NCBI GenBank assembly: GCA_003288255.1
Contig: CP026600.1
Span: 1,736,001-1,800,000 of the forward strand
Length of the DNA stretch: 64,000 nucleotides
Direction: 5' to 3'
Source: Clostridiaceae bacterium 14S0207
Lineage (GTDB): Bacteria; Bacillota; Clostridia; Clostridiales; Clostridiaceae
In this document: positions 1-9,174 of the stretch, piece after piece
Numbering within the stretch: position 1 is the first letter of the stretch
How the letters are laid out: each line of letters opens with the position of its first letter
The notes under the pieces: model-generated
The model's database searches: none
Seen by the model: the letters and a program-made list of their open reading frames with translations, nothing else
Told to the model about the DNA's origin: nothing
Made by a program: the position numbers and the translations under genes

Positions 1-1224
1 TATTCCCGTATCTTCAGATATTCTTTTCACATAAAGATTTCTTTCCACAGGATCAAGTTCTATTAACATCTCACTTATATTTTTTATAAAATTCGAAAGT
101 GATTTTTCATCCTTAAAATTTGTTTTTTGTTTAGCCCTATCAATTTTATATTGTGCTAATGGAAGTGCATTTTCTAATAACTTTTTAAAGCTGTCTCCTC
201 CATGCTTTTTAACAAATTCATCTGGATCTTTTCCATCTGGAAATTTTATTATTCTAACTTCGAACCCCTCACTAACTAAAATATCTAATCCCCTAAGAGT
301 AGCTATTTGCCCTGCAGCATCAGAATCATATGCAATATATACTTTATCAGCATATTTTTTCATAAGTTTTGCTTGGCCTACAGTAAGTGCTGTACCTAAT
401 GATGCAACTACATTAGTTATACCTGCTTGATGTAATGCTATACAATCCATATACCCTTCTACCATAATTAAACTTTTAGTAGTATTATTTTTAATAGCAA
501 AATTTAATCCATATAAATTAGTACCTTTATTGAAAATAATAGATTCTGGGGAATTTAAATATTTAGGTTTGGATTCATCTAATACCCTTCCTCCAAATCC
601 TATAACCTTCCCCCTATAATTAAAAACAGGAAAAATTACTCTATTTCTAAATCTATCATAGTACTTACCATTCTTTCCCTTAGAGATAAGTCCTAATGAC
701 AATATGTCAATCTCCGAGTAATTTTTACTTTTTAAATAATCATATAATCCCGTCCAATTATCCATTGCATAACCTAATCCAAAACTTGCTATAGTTTTTC
801 CCGATAAACCTCTTTTATTTAAATATCCAATAATTGTTTTATTATTTCTTAGGTTATTGAAGAAAAATCTAGCAGCAGCTACATTTATATCATATAACTT
901 TTTAGTAGAATTAGTACTTTGTTGATTTTTATTTGTAGTTATTTCTATATTTGCCTTTTCAGCTAAAATTTCACATGCTTCTGGAAAAGACAAATTTTTT
1001 GTCTTCATTAAAAATGTAATTACATTACCAGCTTCTCCACATCCAAAACACTTATATATCTGTTTGTCTTGAGAAACCGTAAAGGACGGAGTTTTCTCGT
1101 GATGAAAAGGACATAACCCAAGATAATTTCTTCCTGTTCTCTTAAGTCTTACACTTTCCGAAACTATATCAACTATATCATTTTCATCTTTTATTTTTTC
1201 AATTATTTCTTCAGGTATAAGCAA
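1..1224 (-). CDS. dnaG: DNA primase DnaG, 5' part (runs off left edge)
   Basis: Synthesises RNA primers at the replication fork. About 408 N-terminal residues are present; the rest (primase is usually about 600 residues) lies beyond position 1. The protein opens with LIPEEIIEKIKDENDIVDIV, the usual DnaG start, followed by the CHC2 zinc finger (CPFHHEKTPSF then CFGCGEAGN) and the TOPRIM domain. The start is TTG at 1224-1222 behind a GGTGGGAG ribosome binding site; no ATG fits. In related clostridia rpoD follows, which would be outside this window. Identity is clear; only the non-ATG start is inferred. Confidence 0.93.
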   Translation of the reverse strand, partial: MLIPEEIIEKIKDENDIVDIVSESVRLKRTGRNYLGLCPFHHEKTPSFTVSQDKQIYKCFGCGEAGNVITFLMKTKNLSFPEACEILAEKANIEITTNKNQQSTNSTKKLYDINVAAARFFFNNLRNNKTIIGYLNKRGLSGKTIASFGLGYAMDNWTGLYDYLKSKNYSEIDILSLGLISKGKNGKYYDRFRNRVIFPVFNYRGKVIGFGGRVLDESKPKYLNSPESIIFNKGTNLYGLNFAIKNNTTKSLIMVEGYMDCIALHQAGITNVVASLGTALTVGQAKLMKKYADKVYIAYDSDAAGQIATLRGLDILVSEGFEVRIIKFPDGKDPDEFVKKHGGDSFKKLLENALPLAQYKIDRAKQKTNFKDEKSLSNFIKNISEMLIELDPVERNLYVKRISEDTGI

Positions 1225-1632
1225 AAAACTCCCACCTAACTTTCAAAATTTAATTAATATGACTTATTTATTATTCGACAAAAATAAAAAATATCCTTCT
1301 CTAATTAATATATTTTTTAAACTATATTTGTCATATCTTTATATTCTTTGTCTTATTTAAAAGTTTTTATACAAGATTACATTTCTTTCACTCTATTCTT
1401 TCCCCTTTTCTATTTATACTATACCTTCTCACTGTATAAGAACAATATAAATTTAAAAGTTTAATAATTTATTTTTTATATTTTAATTTTAACTTTAATA
1501 ATTTATAAAAAAGTTTTTCTTAATTATTTTATTCTATATTAAAAGCAAAAATTCCTTTTTATAAAATAGTTATAATATCTTAATTTCTATAATATGTTAT
1601 ATAGAAGATTGTTTAAAAGGAGTTGGATTATA
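1225..1632. other. AT-rich intergenic region between divergent dnaG and cotS-like gene
   Basis: About 400 bases without a gene, extremely AT-rich with many A and T runs. It must hold the promoters of dnaG (leftward) and the cotS-like gene (rightward), but I see no convincing consensus promoter, hairpin with a T-run, or structured RNA. An upstream in-frame ATG at 1594 exists but has no ribosome binding site. Confidence 0.5.
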
Positions 1633-2700
1633 ATGCCATATAAGGCTTCTAAATATACTGCTTATGGTGACTTAAGCGTTTCTAATGTAAAACTTAATGT
1701 ATTACCTTACTATAAACTTGAGAATAGTTCTATAGAAGAAATTAAATTTAAAGATACTGATAAACAAAGAGCTGTTTATAAAATTACATCAAATAATAAT
1801 TCTTACTGTTTAAAAAAAGTTTATTATGATGCTTCAAAACTTTTATTCGTATATTCTTCTGTAGAATGGTGGTATAGATGCGGTATTAATGTACCTAGAA
1901 TACTTCCAACAAAAAATAATGATAGATTTGTTAATTATAACGATATGCTTTTTATCCTAACACCATGGATTCTAGGTGAAAAATGTAACTATGATAATAA
2001 TAATCATCTAACTGCATTGATGCAAAACTTAGGAAAAATGCATAAAAAAAGTACTGTTTTTTTTCCTATAAAAGATAGTGAATGTAAGGAGTCTTGTAAT
2101 ATACTTTATAATTCCCTTCATAAACATTGGCAAAATATGCTTCAATATTCTAACTTAGCTTTTAAATATAAAGATAACTTTTCTAAACTATATATAGATA
2201 ATTTTAATATCTGTAATAAATTAGGTGAACTTTCCTCCAATGTTTCTTATACTATTAATAATAAAAATCTAACTAGAAGTCTTTGTCATGAAGATTATGT
2301 AAATAAGAATTTAATTTTCAATCCTAATAATAAAATATATGTTATAGATTTTGATAAAGTATCTATAGACTTTATAGCTCATGACATTTCATATGCCTTA
2401 CGAAGAATTTTAAGACGTGATTCTACTAATTGGAATGTATCATTATGCATTAAACTTTTAAGTGAATATAATGAAGTTTTCCCTTTAAATTTAGATGATT
2501 ATAAATATATACTAGCATATTTAGCTTTTCCACAAAAATATTGGAAAATATCAAGAGATTATTATAGAAATATAAAAAAATGTAATAAAAAATCATTTTG
2601 TAAAATACTATCAAAATCAGTTGAAAATTGCAAGGAACAATTAGATTTTGCAATAAACTTTAAGGAATATATACAAGAAAAATTTAATACAAAATTTTAA
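1633..2700 (+). CDS. CotS-family spore coat protein (kinase-like fold)
   Basis: Resembles the CotS/YutH family of spore-coat proteins, which have an aminoglycoside-phosphotransferase-like fold. Seen: the opening YGDLSVSNVKLNVLPYY, the VYKI...YCLKKVYYD segment resembling a kinase N-lobe, LTPWILGEKC as a hinge-like piece, and LCHEDYVNKNLIF followed by VIDFDKVSIDFIAHDIS, matching the catalytic and metal-binding loops of APH-like enzymes. The start is taken at 1633 because AAAAGGAG lies ten bases upstream; an ATG 13 codons earlier lacks such a site. It stands alone on the plus strand, facing ppdK across a shared terminator. Sporulation-specific expression is inferred from the family. Confidence 0.75.
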   Translation: MPYKASKYTAYGDLSVSNVKLNVLPYYKLENSSIEEIKFKDTDKQRAVYKITSNNNSYCLKKVYYDASKLLFVYSSVEWWYRCGINVPRILPTKNNDRFVNYNDMLFILTPWILGEKCNYDNNNHLTALMQNLGKMHKKSTVFFPIKDSECKESCNILYNSLHKHWQNMLQYSNLAFKYKDNFSKLYIDNFNICNKLGELSSNVSYTINNKNLTRSLCHEDYVNKNLIFNPNNKIYVIDFDKVSIDFIAHDISYALRRILRRDSTNWNVSLCIKLLSEYNEVFPLNLDDYKYILAYLAFPQKYWKISRDYYRNIKKCNKKSFCKILSKSVENCKEQLDFAINFKEYIQEKFNTKF

Positions 2701-2732
2701 AGAGTCAGAGTTTGTATTCTCTGACTCTTTTT
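2701..2732. terminator. Bidirectional terminator between cotS-like gene and ppdK
   Basis: Perfect 10-bp stem AGAGTCAGAG / CTCTGACTCT with an 8-base loop, followed by a T-run on the plus strand and an A/T-rich flank on the other. It lies between two convergent genes and probably serves both. Confidence 0.9.
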
Positions 2733-2734
2733 AT

Positions 2735-5368
2735 TTATTTTCTTGGATTTTTAATTTGAGCTTGTGCAGCTGAAAGTCTTGCTACAGGAACTCTAAATGG
2801 TGAACATGATACATAATCTAATCCAATATTATGGAAAAATTCCACTGATGCTGGATCTCCTCCATGCTCTCCACAAATTCCTAGTTTAATATTAGGTCTT
2901 TGTTTTCTACCTAATTCTGTAGCCATTTTAACAAGTTTTCCTACTCCCACTTGATCTAATTTTTGGAATGGATCTTGTTCATATATATTACTATTATAAT
3001 AGAATTTCAAAAATTTACCTGCATCATCTCTTGAAAATCCGAAAGTCATTTGAGTTAAATCATTAGTTCCAAAAGAAAAGAATTCAGCCTCTTTTGCTAT
3101 TTCATCTGCTGTTAATGCAGCTCTCGGAATTTCTATCATTGTACCTACTTTATATTCAAGTTCTATATTGTTTTCTTTTATAATTAAATCAGCTACCCTA
3201 GTAACCACATCTTTAACATATTTTAGTTCCTTAACTTCTCCTACAAGAGGTATCATTATTTCTGGCACTATATTATATCCTTTTTCTTTTTTAACTTGAA
3301 TTGCAGCCTCTATAATTGCCCTTGTTTGCATTTCTGCAATTTCCGGATAAGATACTGCAAGTCGACAACCTCTATGCCCCATCATTGGATTGAATTCATG
3401 TAATGATGCAATTGTAGATTTTAACTCTTCCACTTTTATATCCAATTCTTTTGCAAGATCTTTAATATCACCTTCATCAGTTGGTAAAAATTCATGTAGT
3501 GGTGGATCTAAAAATCTTATTGTAGCTGGTCTAAATTCCAATGCTTCATAAATTTTAACAAAATCTTCTTTTTGCATTGGTAAGATTTTTGAAAGGGCTT
3601 TTCTTCTTTGGTCAACAGTTTTTGATAATATCATTTCTCTAACCGCAGGAATTCTATCCTCATCAAAGAACATATGCTCTGTTCTACAAAGACCTATACC
3701 TTCTGCTCCAAATTCAATTGCCTTTTTAGTATCTCTTGGAGTATCTGCATTAGTTCTAATTTTTAAAGCTTTAATACTATCTGCCCATCCCATAAAAGTT
3801 CCAAAATATCCACTTATCTCTGGATCAACAGTTTTTATAGCATGTCCGTATACCTTTCCTGTACTACCATCTAATGCGATATAATCTCCCTCTTTGATAA
3901 CTTGTCCTAAAGCTTGAACTGTCTTTTCTCTTTCATTTACTGTAAGTTCACCACATCCAGCTACACAGCAAGTTCCTATTCCTCTTGCTACAACTGCAGC
4001 ATGAGAAGTCATTCCGCCTCTAACAGTTAAAATACCTTCGGCCGCAATCATTCCCTCTATATCTTCTGGAGAAGTTTCTAATCTTACTAAAATTACCTTT
4101 TCTCCTAATTCATGATGTTCTTTTGCTTCTTCTGCAGTAAAATACACCTTACCACATGCAGCTCCTGGTGAAGCTGGTAATCCTTTAGCTAATTCTTTAG
4201 ATTTTTTTAATTCTTCAGCATCAAAAGCTGGATGTAATAATGCATCTAATTGTTTAGGTTCTACTTTAAGCAATGCTTCCTCTTTAGTAATTAATCCTTC
4301 ATTTACCATATCAACAGCTATCTTTAAAGCTGCTTGTACAGTTCTTTTACCATTTCTAGTTTGTAAGAAATATAATTTTCCTTCTTCTATGGTAAATTCC
4401 ATATCCTGCATATCTTTATAATGTTTTTCTAAGCCTGTTGATATTTCCATAAATTGCTTAAAACATTCTGGCAAATCTTCTTCTAATTTTGTTATAGGCT
4501 GAGGAGTTCTAATTCCTGCAACAACATCTTCTCCTTGAGCATTAATTAGATATTCTCCAAAAATACCTTTTTCTCCCGTAGAAGGATTTCTTGTAAAGGC
4601 AACGCCTGTTCCACTGTTATTACCCATATTTCCAAATACCATTCTTTGAACATTTACAGCAGTACCCCATTCTGATGGAATATCATGTAATCTTCTATAA
4701 ACTATTGCTCTAGGATTATTCCATGATCTAAATACAGCTGTTATAGATTCTTTTAATTGACAAAATGGATCTTGTGGAAATTCTTCCCCAACTTCTGACT
4801 TGTAGTATTCTTTAAACTTAATTGCTAATTTTTTTAGATCTTCACATTCTAATTCAGTATCGAATTTTACACCTTTACTTTCTTTCATATCATCAATGTA
4901 ACCTTCAAACACTGATTTATCAAGTCCTTTAACTACATCTGAAAACATTTGAATAAATCTTCTATAAGAATCATATGCAAATCTAGGATTGTTAGTTAGC
5001 TTAGCTACAACTTCAACTGTTTCATCATTTAATCCTAAATTTAATACTGTATCCATCATACCTGGCATAGACACTCTAGCACCTGAACGAACAGATACAA
5101 GAAGAGGATTATCTTTTGAACCAAATTTTTTATTTGATAATTGTTCAACTTTTTCTAAGGCCACTTTAACTTCATCGATAATTTCTTTTGAAAGTGTTTC
5201 ACCATCTTCATAATATTTTGTACAAGCATCCGTTGATACTGTAAAACCTTGTGGGACGGGAATATCCAGTCTAGTCATTTCCGCTAGATTAGCACCTTTA
5301 CCCCCAAGTAGGTCTCTCATCTTTGCATTTCCTTCGCTAAATAAATATACATATTTTTTGTTTTCCAT
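2735..5368 (-). CDS. ppdK: Pyruvate, phosphate dikinase
   Basis: Interconverts pyruvate, ATP and phosphate with phosphoenolpyruvate, AMP and pyrophosphate; in clostridia it works in pyrophosphate-linked glycolysis. 877 residues, normal for the family. Seen: the N-terminal nucleotide-binding domain (LLGGKGANLAEM), the central phosphohistidine motif GGMTSHAAVVARGIG, and the C-terminal PEP/pyruvate barrel (EGIGLCRTEHMF, GTNDLTQMTFGFSRDD, ICGEHGGDPASVEFF). The ATG giving MENKKYVYLF is preferred over one four codons upstream, because that upstream codon directly abuts the AAAGGAG site. The ccpN-type regulator gene lies just upstream, 87 bases away. Confidence 0.97.
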   Translation of the reverse strand: MENKKYVYLFSEGNAKMRDLLGGKGANLAEMTRLDIPVPQGFTVSTDACTKYYEDGETLSKEIIDEVKVALEKVEQLSNKKFGSKDNPLLVSVRSGARVSMPGMMDTVLNLGLNDETVEVVAKLTNNPRFAYDSYRRFIQMFSDVVKGLDKSVFEGYIDDMKESKGVKFDTELECEDLKKLAIKFKEYYKSEVGEEFPQDPFCQLKESITAVFRSWNNPRAIVYRRLHDIPSEWGTAVNVQRMVFGNMGNNSGTGVAFTRNPSTGEKGIFGEYLINAQGEDVVAGIRTPQPITKLEEDLPECFKQFMEISTGLEKHYKDMQDMEFTIEEGKLYFLQTRNGKRTVQAALKIAVDMVNEGLITKEEALLKVEPKQLDALLHPAFDAEELKKSKELAKGLPASPGAACGKVYFTAEEAKEHHELGEKVILVRLETSPEDIEGMIAAEGILTVRGGMTSHAAVVARGIGTCCVAGCGELTVNEREKTVQALGQVIKEGDYIALDGSTGKVYGHAIKTVDPEISGYFGTFMGWADSIKALKIRTNADTPRDTKKAIEFGAEGIGLCRTEHMFFDEDRIPAVREMILSKTVDQRRKALSKILPMQKEDFVKIYEALEFRPATIRFLDPPLHEFLPTDEGDIKDLAKELDIKVEELKSTIASLHEFNPMMGHRGCRLAVSYPEIAEMQTRAIIEAAIQVKKEKGYNIVPEIMIPLVGEVKELKYVKDVVTRVADLIIKENNIELEYKVGTMIEIPRAALTADEIAKEAEFFSFGTNDLTQMTFGFSRDDAGKFLKFYYNSNIYEQDPFQKLDQVGVGKLVKMATELGRKQRPNIKLGICGEHGGDPASVEFFHNIGLDYVSCSPFRVPVARLSAAQAQIKNPRK

Positions 5369-5455
5369 AAATAATGACATCTCCTTTATTTAAATAAACA
5401 AGATACCTTAAAAACAAACACAACTAGGTCATATTTGTCCCACTCTAATTAAATT

Positions 5456-6100
5456 CTACCCATTATCACTTAAATTAATTAAAAATTTTGTTATATTAGT
5501 CTTAGAAACCTTTCCTACGACTTTATTAAAAGTTTTATTATCTTTTTCAACTGTTCTTACTACTGGTAAACTATCTACTTCATGAACTATTATTTTTTTA
5601 GCAGCATCATATACTGAATCTTCTTCAGAAATATATATAATATTAGGCATTCTTGTCATAATGATTCCTATAGGTACCTTATGAATATCAGATCCACCCA
5701 TTGCAATTTTCAAAAAGTCCTTTCGTGAAACGGCTCCAACTAATCCTTCTACATCATTTTCAATAAATAACGTTCCAACATCATTTAAGAATAGTTGAAC
5801 AATTCCATCATAAACACTACATTCCTCTTGTACTAAAACTGATGCACTCATTATTTCTTTTATCTTAATTTCTTTAAGATAATCATGAATTATACTATAA
5901 GAGGGTTTTTTAGAATATATATACCCAACTTTAGGTCTTGCTTCTAAGATTCCTGTCATAGTTAATATAGCTAAATCAGGTCTTAAAGCAGCTCTAGTTA
6001 CACTTAAATTACTAGCTATTTTCTCACTAGTAATTGGTTGATTCTCTTTTACTAATCTTATTATTTCTTCTTGTCTAGCAGTTAGTTTAATAGCGTTCAC
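5456..6100 (-). CDS. ccpN: CcpN-type transcriptional repressor (HTH + paired CBS domains)
   Basis: Matches the CcpN/YqzB family: an N-terminal winged helix (ARQEEIIRLVKENQPITSEKIASNLSVTRAALRPDLAILTM) followed by two CBS domains that sense nucleotides. In Bacillus subtilis CcpN represses gluconeogenic genes. Here it precedes ppdK, so control of ppdK is the obvious inference. The GTG start aligns exactly with the family N-terminus, but the GAGG motif is directly adjacent to it, so initiation may be weak. The ppdK-kinase gene ppsR (yqfL), which follows ccpN in Bacillus, is not present here. Confidence 0.88.
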   Translation of the reverse strand: MNAIKLTARQEEIIRLVKENQPITSEKIASNLSVTRAALRPDLAILTMTGILEARPKVGYIYSKKPSYSIIHDYLKEIKIKEIMSASVLVQEECSVYDGIVQLFLNDVGTLFIENDVEGLVGAVSRKDFLKIAMGGSDIHKVPIGIIMTRMPNIIYISEEDSVYDAAKKIIVHEVDSLPVVRTVEKDNKTFNKVVGKVSKTNITKFLINLSDNG

Positions 6101-6137
6101 CCTCTTTCTTTATTACTAAATTACTTTTATTAATTTT

Positions 6138-6166
6138 ATTATAATGTATTATTACTAATATTACAA
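6138..6166 (-). promoter_or_regulatory. Sigma-A type promoter of ccpN
   Basis: On the minus strand TTGTAA (6161-6166), a 17-base spacer and TATAAT (6138-6143), 38 bases upstream of the ccpN start. Spacing is ideal and the -10 box perfect. Confidence 0.65.
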
Positions 6167-6176
6167 TATATATTGT
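6163..6176. promoter_or_regulatory. Perfect 14-bp palindrome overlapping the ccpN -35 box
   Basis: ACAATATATATTGT is a perfect inverted repeat covering most of the -35 element of the predicted ccpN promoter. Its position suggests an operator, perhaps for autoregulation; this is inference, and AT-rich palindromes also arise by chance. Confidence 0.35.
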
Positions 6177-6267
6177 ATACATTTTCAAAAAAAAATTATA
6201 TATATGTTATATTACTAACCTATATTTGTATACACAATAAACGTTTTATATTATTTTTCAAATAAAT

Positions 6268-6298
6268 AAGAGTAACTATCTTAGTTACTCTTATTTTG
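6268..6298 (-). terminator. Terminator after the DUF4342 gene
   Basis: Perfect 11-bp stem AAGAGTAACTA / TAGTTACTCTT with a 3-base loop, about ten bases past the stop codon at 6302, followed on the minus strand by a T-rich stretch. Confidence 0.85.
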
Positions 6299-6301
6299 TT
6301 A

Positions 6302-6970
6302 TTATTCCTGATCTTTTTTTTCTTCACAACAGCATTTATTTTTTTCTTCACAAGTGGAATTTTCTTTATTATCTTTTGAAGAATCATCACAACAATCTTT
6401 ATTTTCATTTTCAAAATTTACTGTATATGAATAAGTTTTTACTTCTGATGAATCATTACTTGAAGCATTATCTTTTTTTTCAAATATTTTTTCTTTAAAT
6501 TCATTTTTAACTTCTTTAACTTTTGTTGCCACATCATCTACCGTATTTTTTATTACCGCATTTACAACTTCTACTGACCCATCTTCTTTTGTAACCTCTA
6601 TAGTAATTTTGGTAGCCATCGCCACAATTAATCCTATTCCAATTAGAGGTGGAAATATCATTGAAAAAATTCCTGCAGCAATACCAGCATTAACTGGCAT
6701 ATCTACTATAACTTTATTTTCTTTTCTAACTTTTATTCTTGTGGCATTTCCTTTTTCTACAAGATCAATAAACCATTTTTTAAATTCTTCTTTTGTAGTA
6801 ACCATTTCTTCTACTTTATTTTTAGTTTTATTATTTATTTCTTGTTCTAAATAAACTAAAGTATCTACTACATTTCCTTCACATTTTTCCAAAGCTTCTT
6901 TAGCATCTGTATAACTAACACCTGTTCTCTCTCTTATTATGTCTATTTTCTCTAGAGTTACCTTTTCCAT
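6302..6970 (-). CDS. DUF4342 protein with N-terminal UBA/TS-N domain and Cys-rich tail
   Basis: 222 residues, function unknown. Residues 1-45 (EKIDIIRERTGVSYTDAKEALEKCEGNVVDTLVYLE) look like the UBA/TS-N helical domain of elongation factor Ts. The middle (VIVDMPVNAGIAAGIFSMIFPPLIGIGLIVAMATKITIEV) fits DUF4342, with a hydrophobic, probably membrane-inserting stretch. The tail is highly charged and Cys-rich, with CCDD, CEEK and CCCEEKK clusters, suggesting metal binding. The start at 6970 has AAGGAG eight bases upstream. It ends the prmA-recO block, six bases after recO, and is followed by a terminator. Confidence 0.7.
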   Translation of the reverse strand: MEKVTLEKIDIIRERTGVSYTDAKEALEKCEGNVVDTLVYLEQEINNKTKNKVEEMVTTKEEFKKWFIDLVEKGNATRIKVRKENKVIVDMPVNAGIAAGIFSMIFPPLIGIGLIVAMATKITIEVTKEDGSVEVVNAVIKNTVDDVATKVKEVKNEFKEKIFEKKDNASSNDSSEVKTYSYTVNFENENKDCCDDSSKDNKENSTCEEKNKCCCEEKKDQE

Positions 6971-6975
6971 TAAAA

Positions 6976-7719
6976 TCACTCCTTGTTAATATAATTAAAC
7001 ATTTCTAAACTCTTAGGTTTTCTATTATATACCTCTAAAATAAATGATTGCATAAGTAAATTTAGTTCCTTTTTACTGTTCTTATCTAAATTTAACCTAT
7101 AAATTTTTTCTAAAGGAAAATGTATCATGTATCTTAATATATTATAAGTAGAATTTGATATTTTAATACAATTTTGTTTATTACACTTTGTACATATACA
7201 TCCAAAGTTTGAAAGATCAACATAGTTAGATATCTTAATACTTTCTCCACATTGAACACAATGCTCCAACTCTAATGAATATCCAGTACTATAAAGCATT
7301 TTAATTTCAAAGGCTCTTATTAATACTTCAATATCTCCTACCTTATTTTTTATTAAATAATACATAGTTATTAAATCTTTAAATAAATTAAAGTTTTTTT
7401 CTTCTTCTATACTTGAAATATCTATAAGTTCATTTATATAAGAACAGTATGTAATAGTTTCTAAATCTCTAATAAATTCTTGAAAAGAATGGATTACATA
7501 TCCCTCATTTATCGTATACATACTTCTACCTTTATAAAGTACATAATCGCCAAAACAAAATACTAGAGTTGATGCTGAAAGTTTACTATTTCCTTTTTTA
7601 GCACCCTTTGCGATTGCAGATACTTTTCCTAAGTTTTCAGTATACATCCACAAGAGCTTATCATTTTCCTTATAGTCTTTAGTTTTTAAAATAACACCTC
7701 TTGTCTTTATCAGGCTCAG
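6976..7719 (-). CDS. recO: DNA repair protein RecO
   Basis: Recombination mediator of the RecFOR pathway; loads RecA onto SSB-coated DNA. Conserved N-terminal OB-fold residues SLIKTRGVILKTKDYKEND are encoded upstream of the first TTG, so the gene must begin near 7719, giving 247 residues (family about 250). The only codon well placed there is CTG, eight bases after AGGAG; no ATG, GTG or TTG lies in frame between the site and the conserved residues. The zinc-finger region is intact (CVQCGE and CICTKCNK). Identity is sure; the CTG start is inferred. Confidence 0.88.
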   Translation of the reverse strand: MSLIKTRGVILKTKDYKENDKLLWMYTENLGKVSAIAKGAKKGNSKLSASTLVFCFGDYVLYKGRSMYTINEGYVIHSFQEFIRDLETITYCSYINELIDISSIEEEKNFNLFKDLITMYYLIKNKVGDIEVLIRAFEIKMLYSTGYSLELEHCVQCGESIKISNYVDLSNFGCICTKCNKQNCIKISNSTYNILRYMIHFPLEKIYRLNLDKNSKKELNLLMQSFILEVYNRKPKSLEMFNYINKE

Positions 7720-7813
7720 AAAACCATCTCCTAACCCTATTATAAAATAATATACTCAACTTTGCATTAAATAATATGAATTTTTGATTAATTAATAATT
7801 AATTATAAATTAA

Positions 7814-8698
7814 TTAATCTTTATATCCCAATTCTTTTAATAAATTTGGACTATCTCGCCAGTCTTCTTTAACTTTTACCCATACTCTTAGGTATACTTT
7901 TGCTCCTAGGAATTTTTCTATATCCTGTCTAGCATACTGAGATATTCTTTTTAACATAGCACCTTGTTTACCAATTATTATACCTTTATGAGAAGATTTT
8001 TCACATAGCATATTAGCATCTATATAATATATTCCCTTCTCATTTTTTTTCATAGAAAGAATTTCCACCGCCGTACCGTGTGGTACTTCTTTATCTAAAA
8101 GTCTAAGTGCCTTCTCTCTTATAATTTCCATTACAATAAATCTTTCTTGTCTATCAGTTACCATATCTTGTGGATAATATTTAGGTCCCTCTGGAATATG
8201 TTTTTTCATCTCATCTATTAATACATCTACGTTTTTTCCTTTTAAAGCAGACATAGGTATAATCTCTTCAAATTCAAAATACTCAGAGTAATTTTGAATA
8301 GTTTTTGCTACCTTTTCTTGTTCAACCTCATCTATTTTATTAACTAAGAGAAATTTAGGTATATTAACTTTACTTAATTGTTCTAAAATAAGTTTATCGC
8401 CCTTTCCAATTTCACCTTCTGGAGTAGTTATAAATAGAATTAAGTCTACTTCCCTTATAGCATCTGTAGCTATTTTAACCATATACTCGCCTAGCTTATG
8501 TCTAGGTTTATGCACCCCTGGAGTATCAACAAAAATTATTTGATAATCTTCTCCATTTAATATTGTTTGTATGTTATTTCTAGTAGTTTGTGGCTTACTT
8601 GATACTATTGAAAGTTTTTCTCCCATTATAAAATTATTTAGGGTAGATTTTCCTACATTTGGTCTTCCTATTATTGTTACAAATCCTGATTTAAACAT
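7814..8698 (-). CDS. era: GTPase Era
   Basis: Ras-like GTPase with a C-terminal KH domain that binds the 3' end of 16S rRNA and assists 30S maturation. Seen: G1 GRPNVGKS near residue 10, G3 DTPGVH, G4 NKID, and the KH region with [18 protein letters not shown]. 294 residues, typical. It lies in the cdd-era-recO order normal for Firmicutes, 22 bases after cdd. Confidence 0.98.
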   Translation of the reverse strand: MFKSGFVTIIGRPNVGKSTLNNFIMGEKLSIVSSKPQTTRNNIQTILNGEDYQIIFVDTPGVHKPRHKLGEYMVKIATDAIREVDLILFITTPEGEIGKGDKLILEQLSKVNIPKFLLVNKIDEVEQEKVAKTIQNYSEYFEFEEIIPMSALKGKNVDVLIDEMKKHIPEGPKYYPQDMVTDRQERFIVMEIIREKALRLLDKEVPHGTAVEILSMKKNEKGIYYIDANMLCEKSSHKGIIIGKQGAMLKRISQYARQDIEKFLGAKVYLRVWVKVKEDWRDSPNLLKELGYKD

Positions 8699-8720
8699 TT
8701 GTCCTCCTTAAGACTTCTTT

Positions 8721-9119
8721 CTATTTTAATGCTTCCTTTGAAAATGCATAAGGCATAATTTCATTTAAAGTTTTTACCATGTATTCTTCTTTATTTTTAA
8801 TAATAATAATTTTAAAATTTTCTGAAGCAAACTCTAAAATCACTTGTCTGCATATTCCACAAGGATATGTGTAATCTTTTTCATCACCTACTACTGCAAG
8901 CATATTTATAGTATGATGTCCTTCTGAAACAGCTTTAAAAATAGCAGTTCTTTCTGCGCAATTTGTAGCCCCATAAGATACATTTTCTACATTACATCCA
9001 GTGTATATACTTCCATCTTCTGTGATTAAAGCAGCACCTACTTTAAAATTTGAATATGGTGCATAAGCCATATTTCTTGCTTCAATAGCTTTTTCAACTA
9101 ATAATTTTTCATTTACCAT
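8721..9119 (-). CDS. cdd: Cytidine deaminase
   Basis: Hydrolytically deaminates cytidine and deoxycytidine for pyrimidine salvage. 132 residues, the tetrameric short form. The zinc site is clear: the CAE motif (NCAERTAIF) with the catalytic glutamate, and PCGICRQ with two cysteine ligands; the substrate loop PYSNFKVGAAL is also present. Part of the dgkA-cdd-era-recO run. Confidence 0.97.
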   Translation of the reverse strand: MVNEKLLVEKAIEARNMAYAPYSNFKVGAALITEDGSIYTGCNVENVSYGATNCAERTAIFKAVSEGHHTINMLAVVGDEKDYTYPCGICRQVILEFASENFKIIIIKNKEEYMVKTLNEIMPYAFSKEALK

Positions 9120-9174
9120 GTAATAATATACCTCTCATTTAAATTTGTAAGTACATACGATTATATCATGATTT

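Noticed and set aside
1225-1593. Possible small RNA or riboswitch in the dnaG/cotS-like gap
   Set aside because: The stretch is AT-rich with no stable GC-containing stems and no terminator; no known motif could be recognised.
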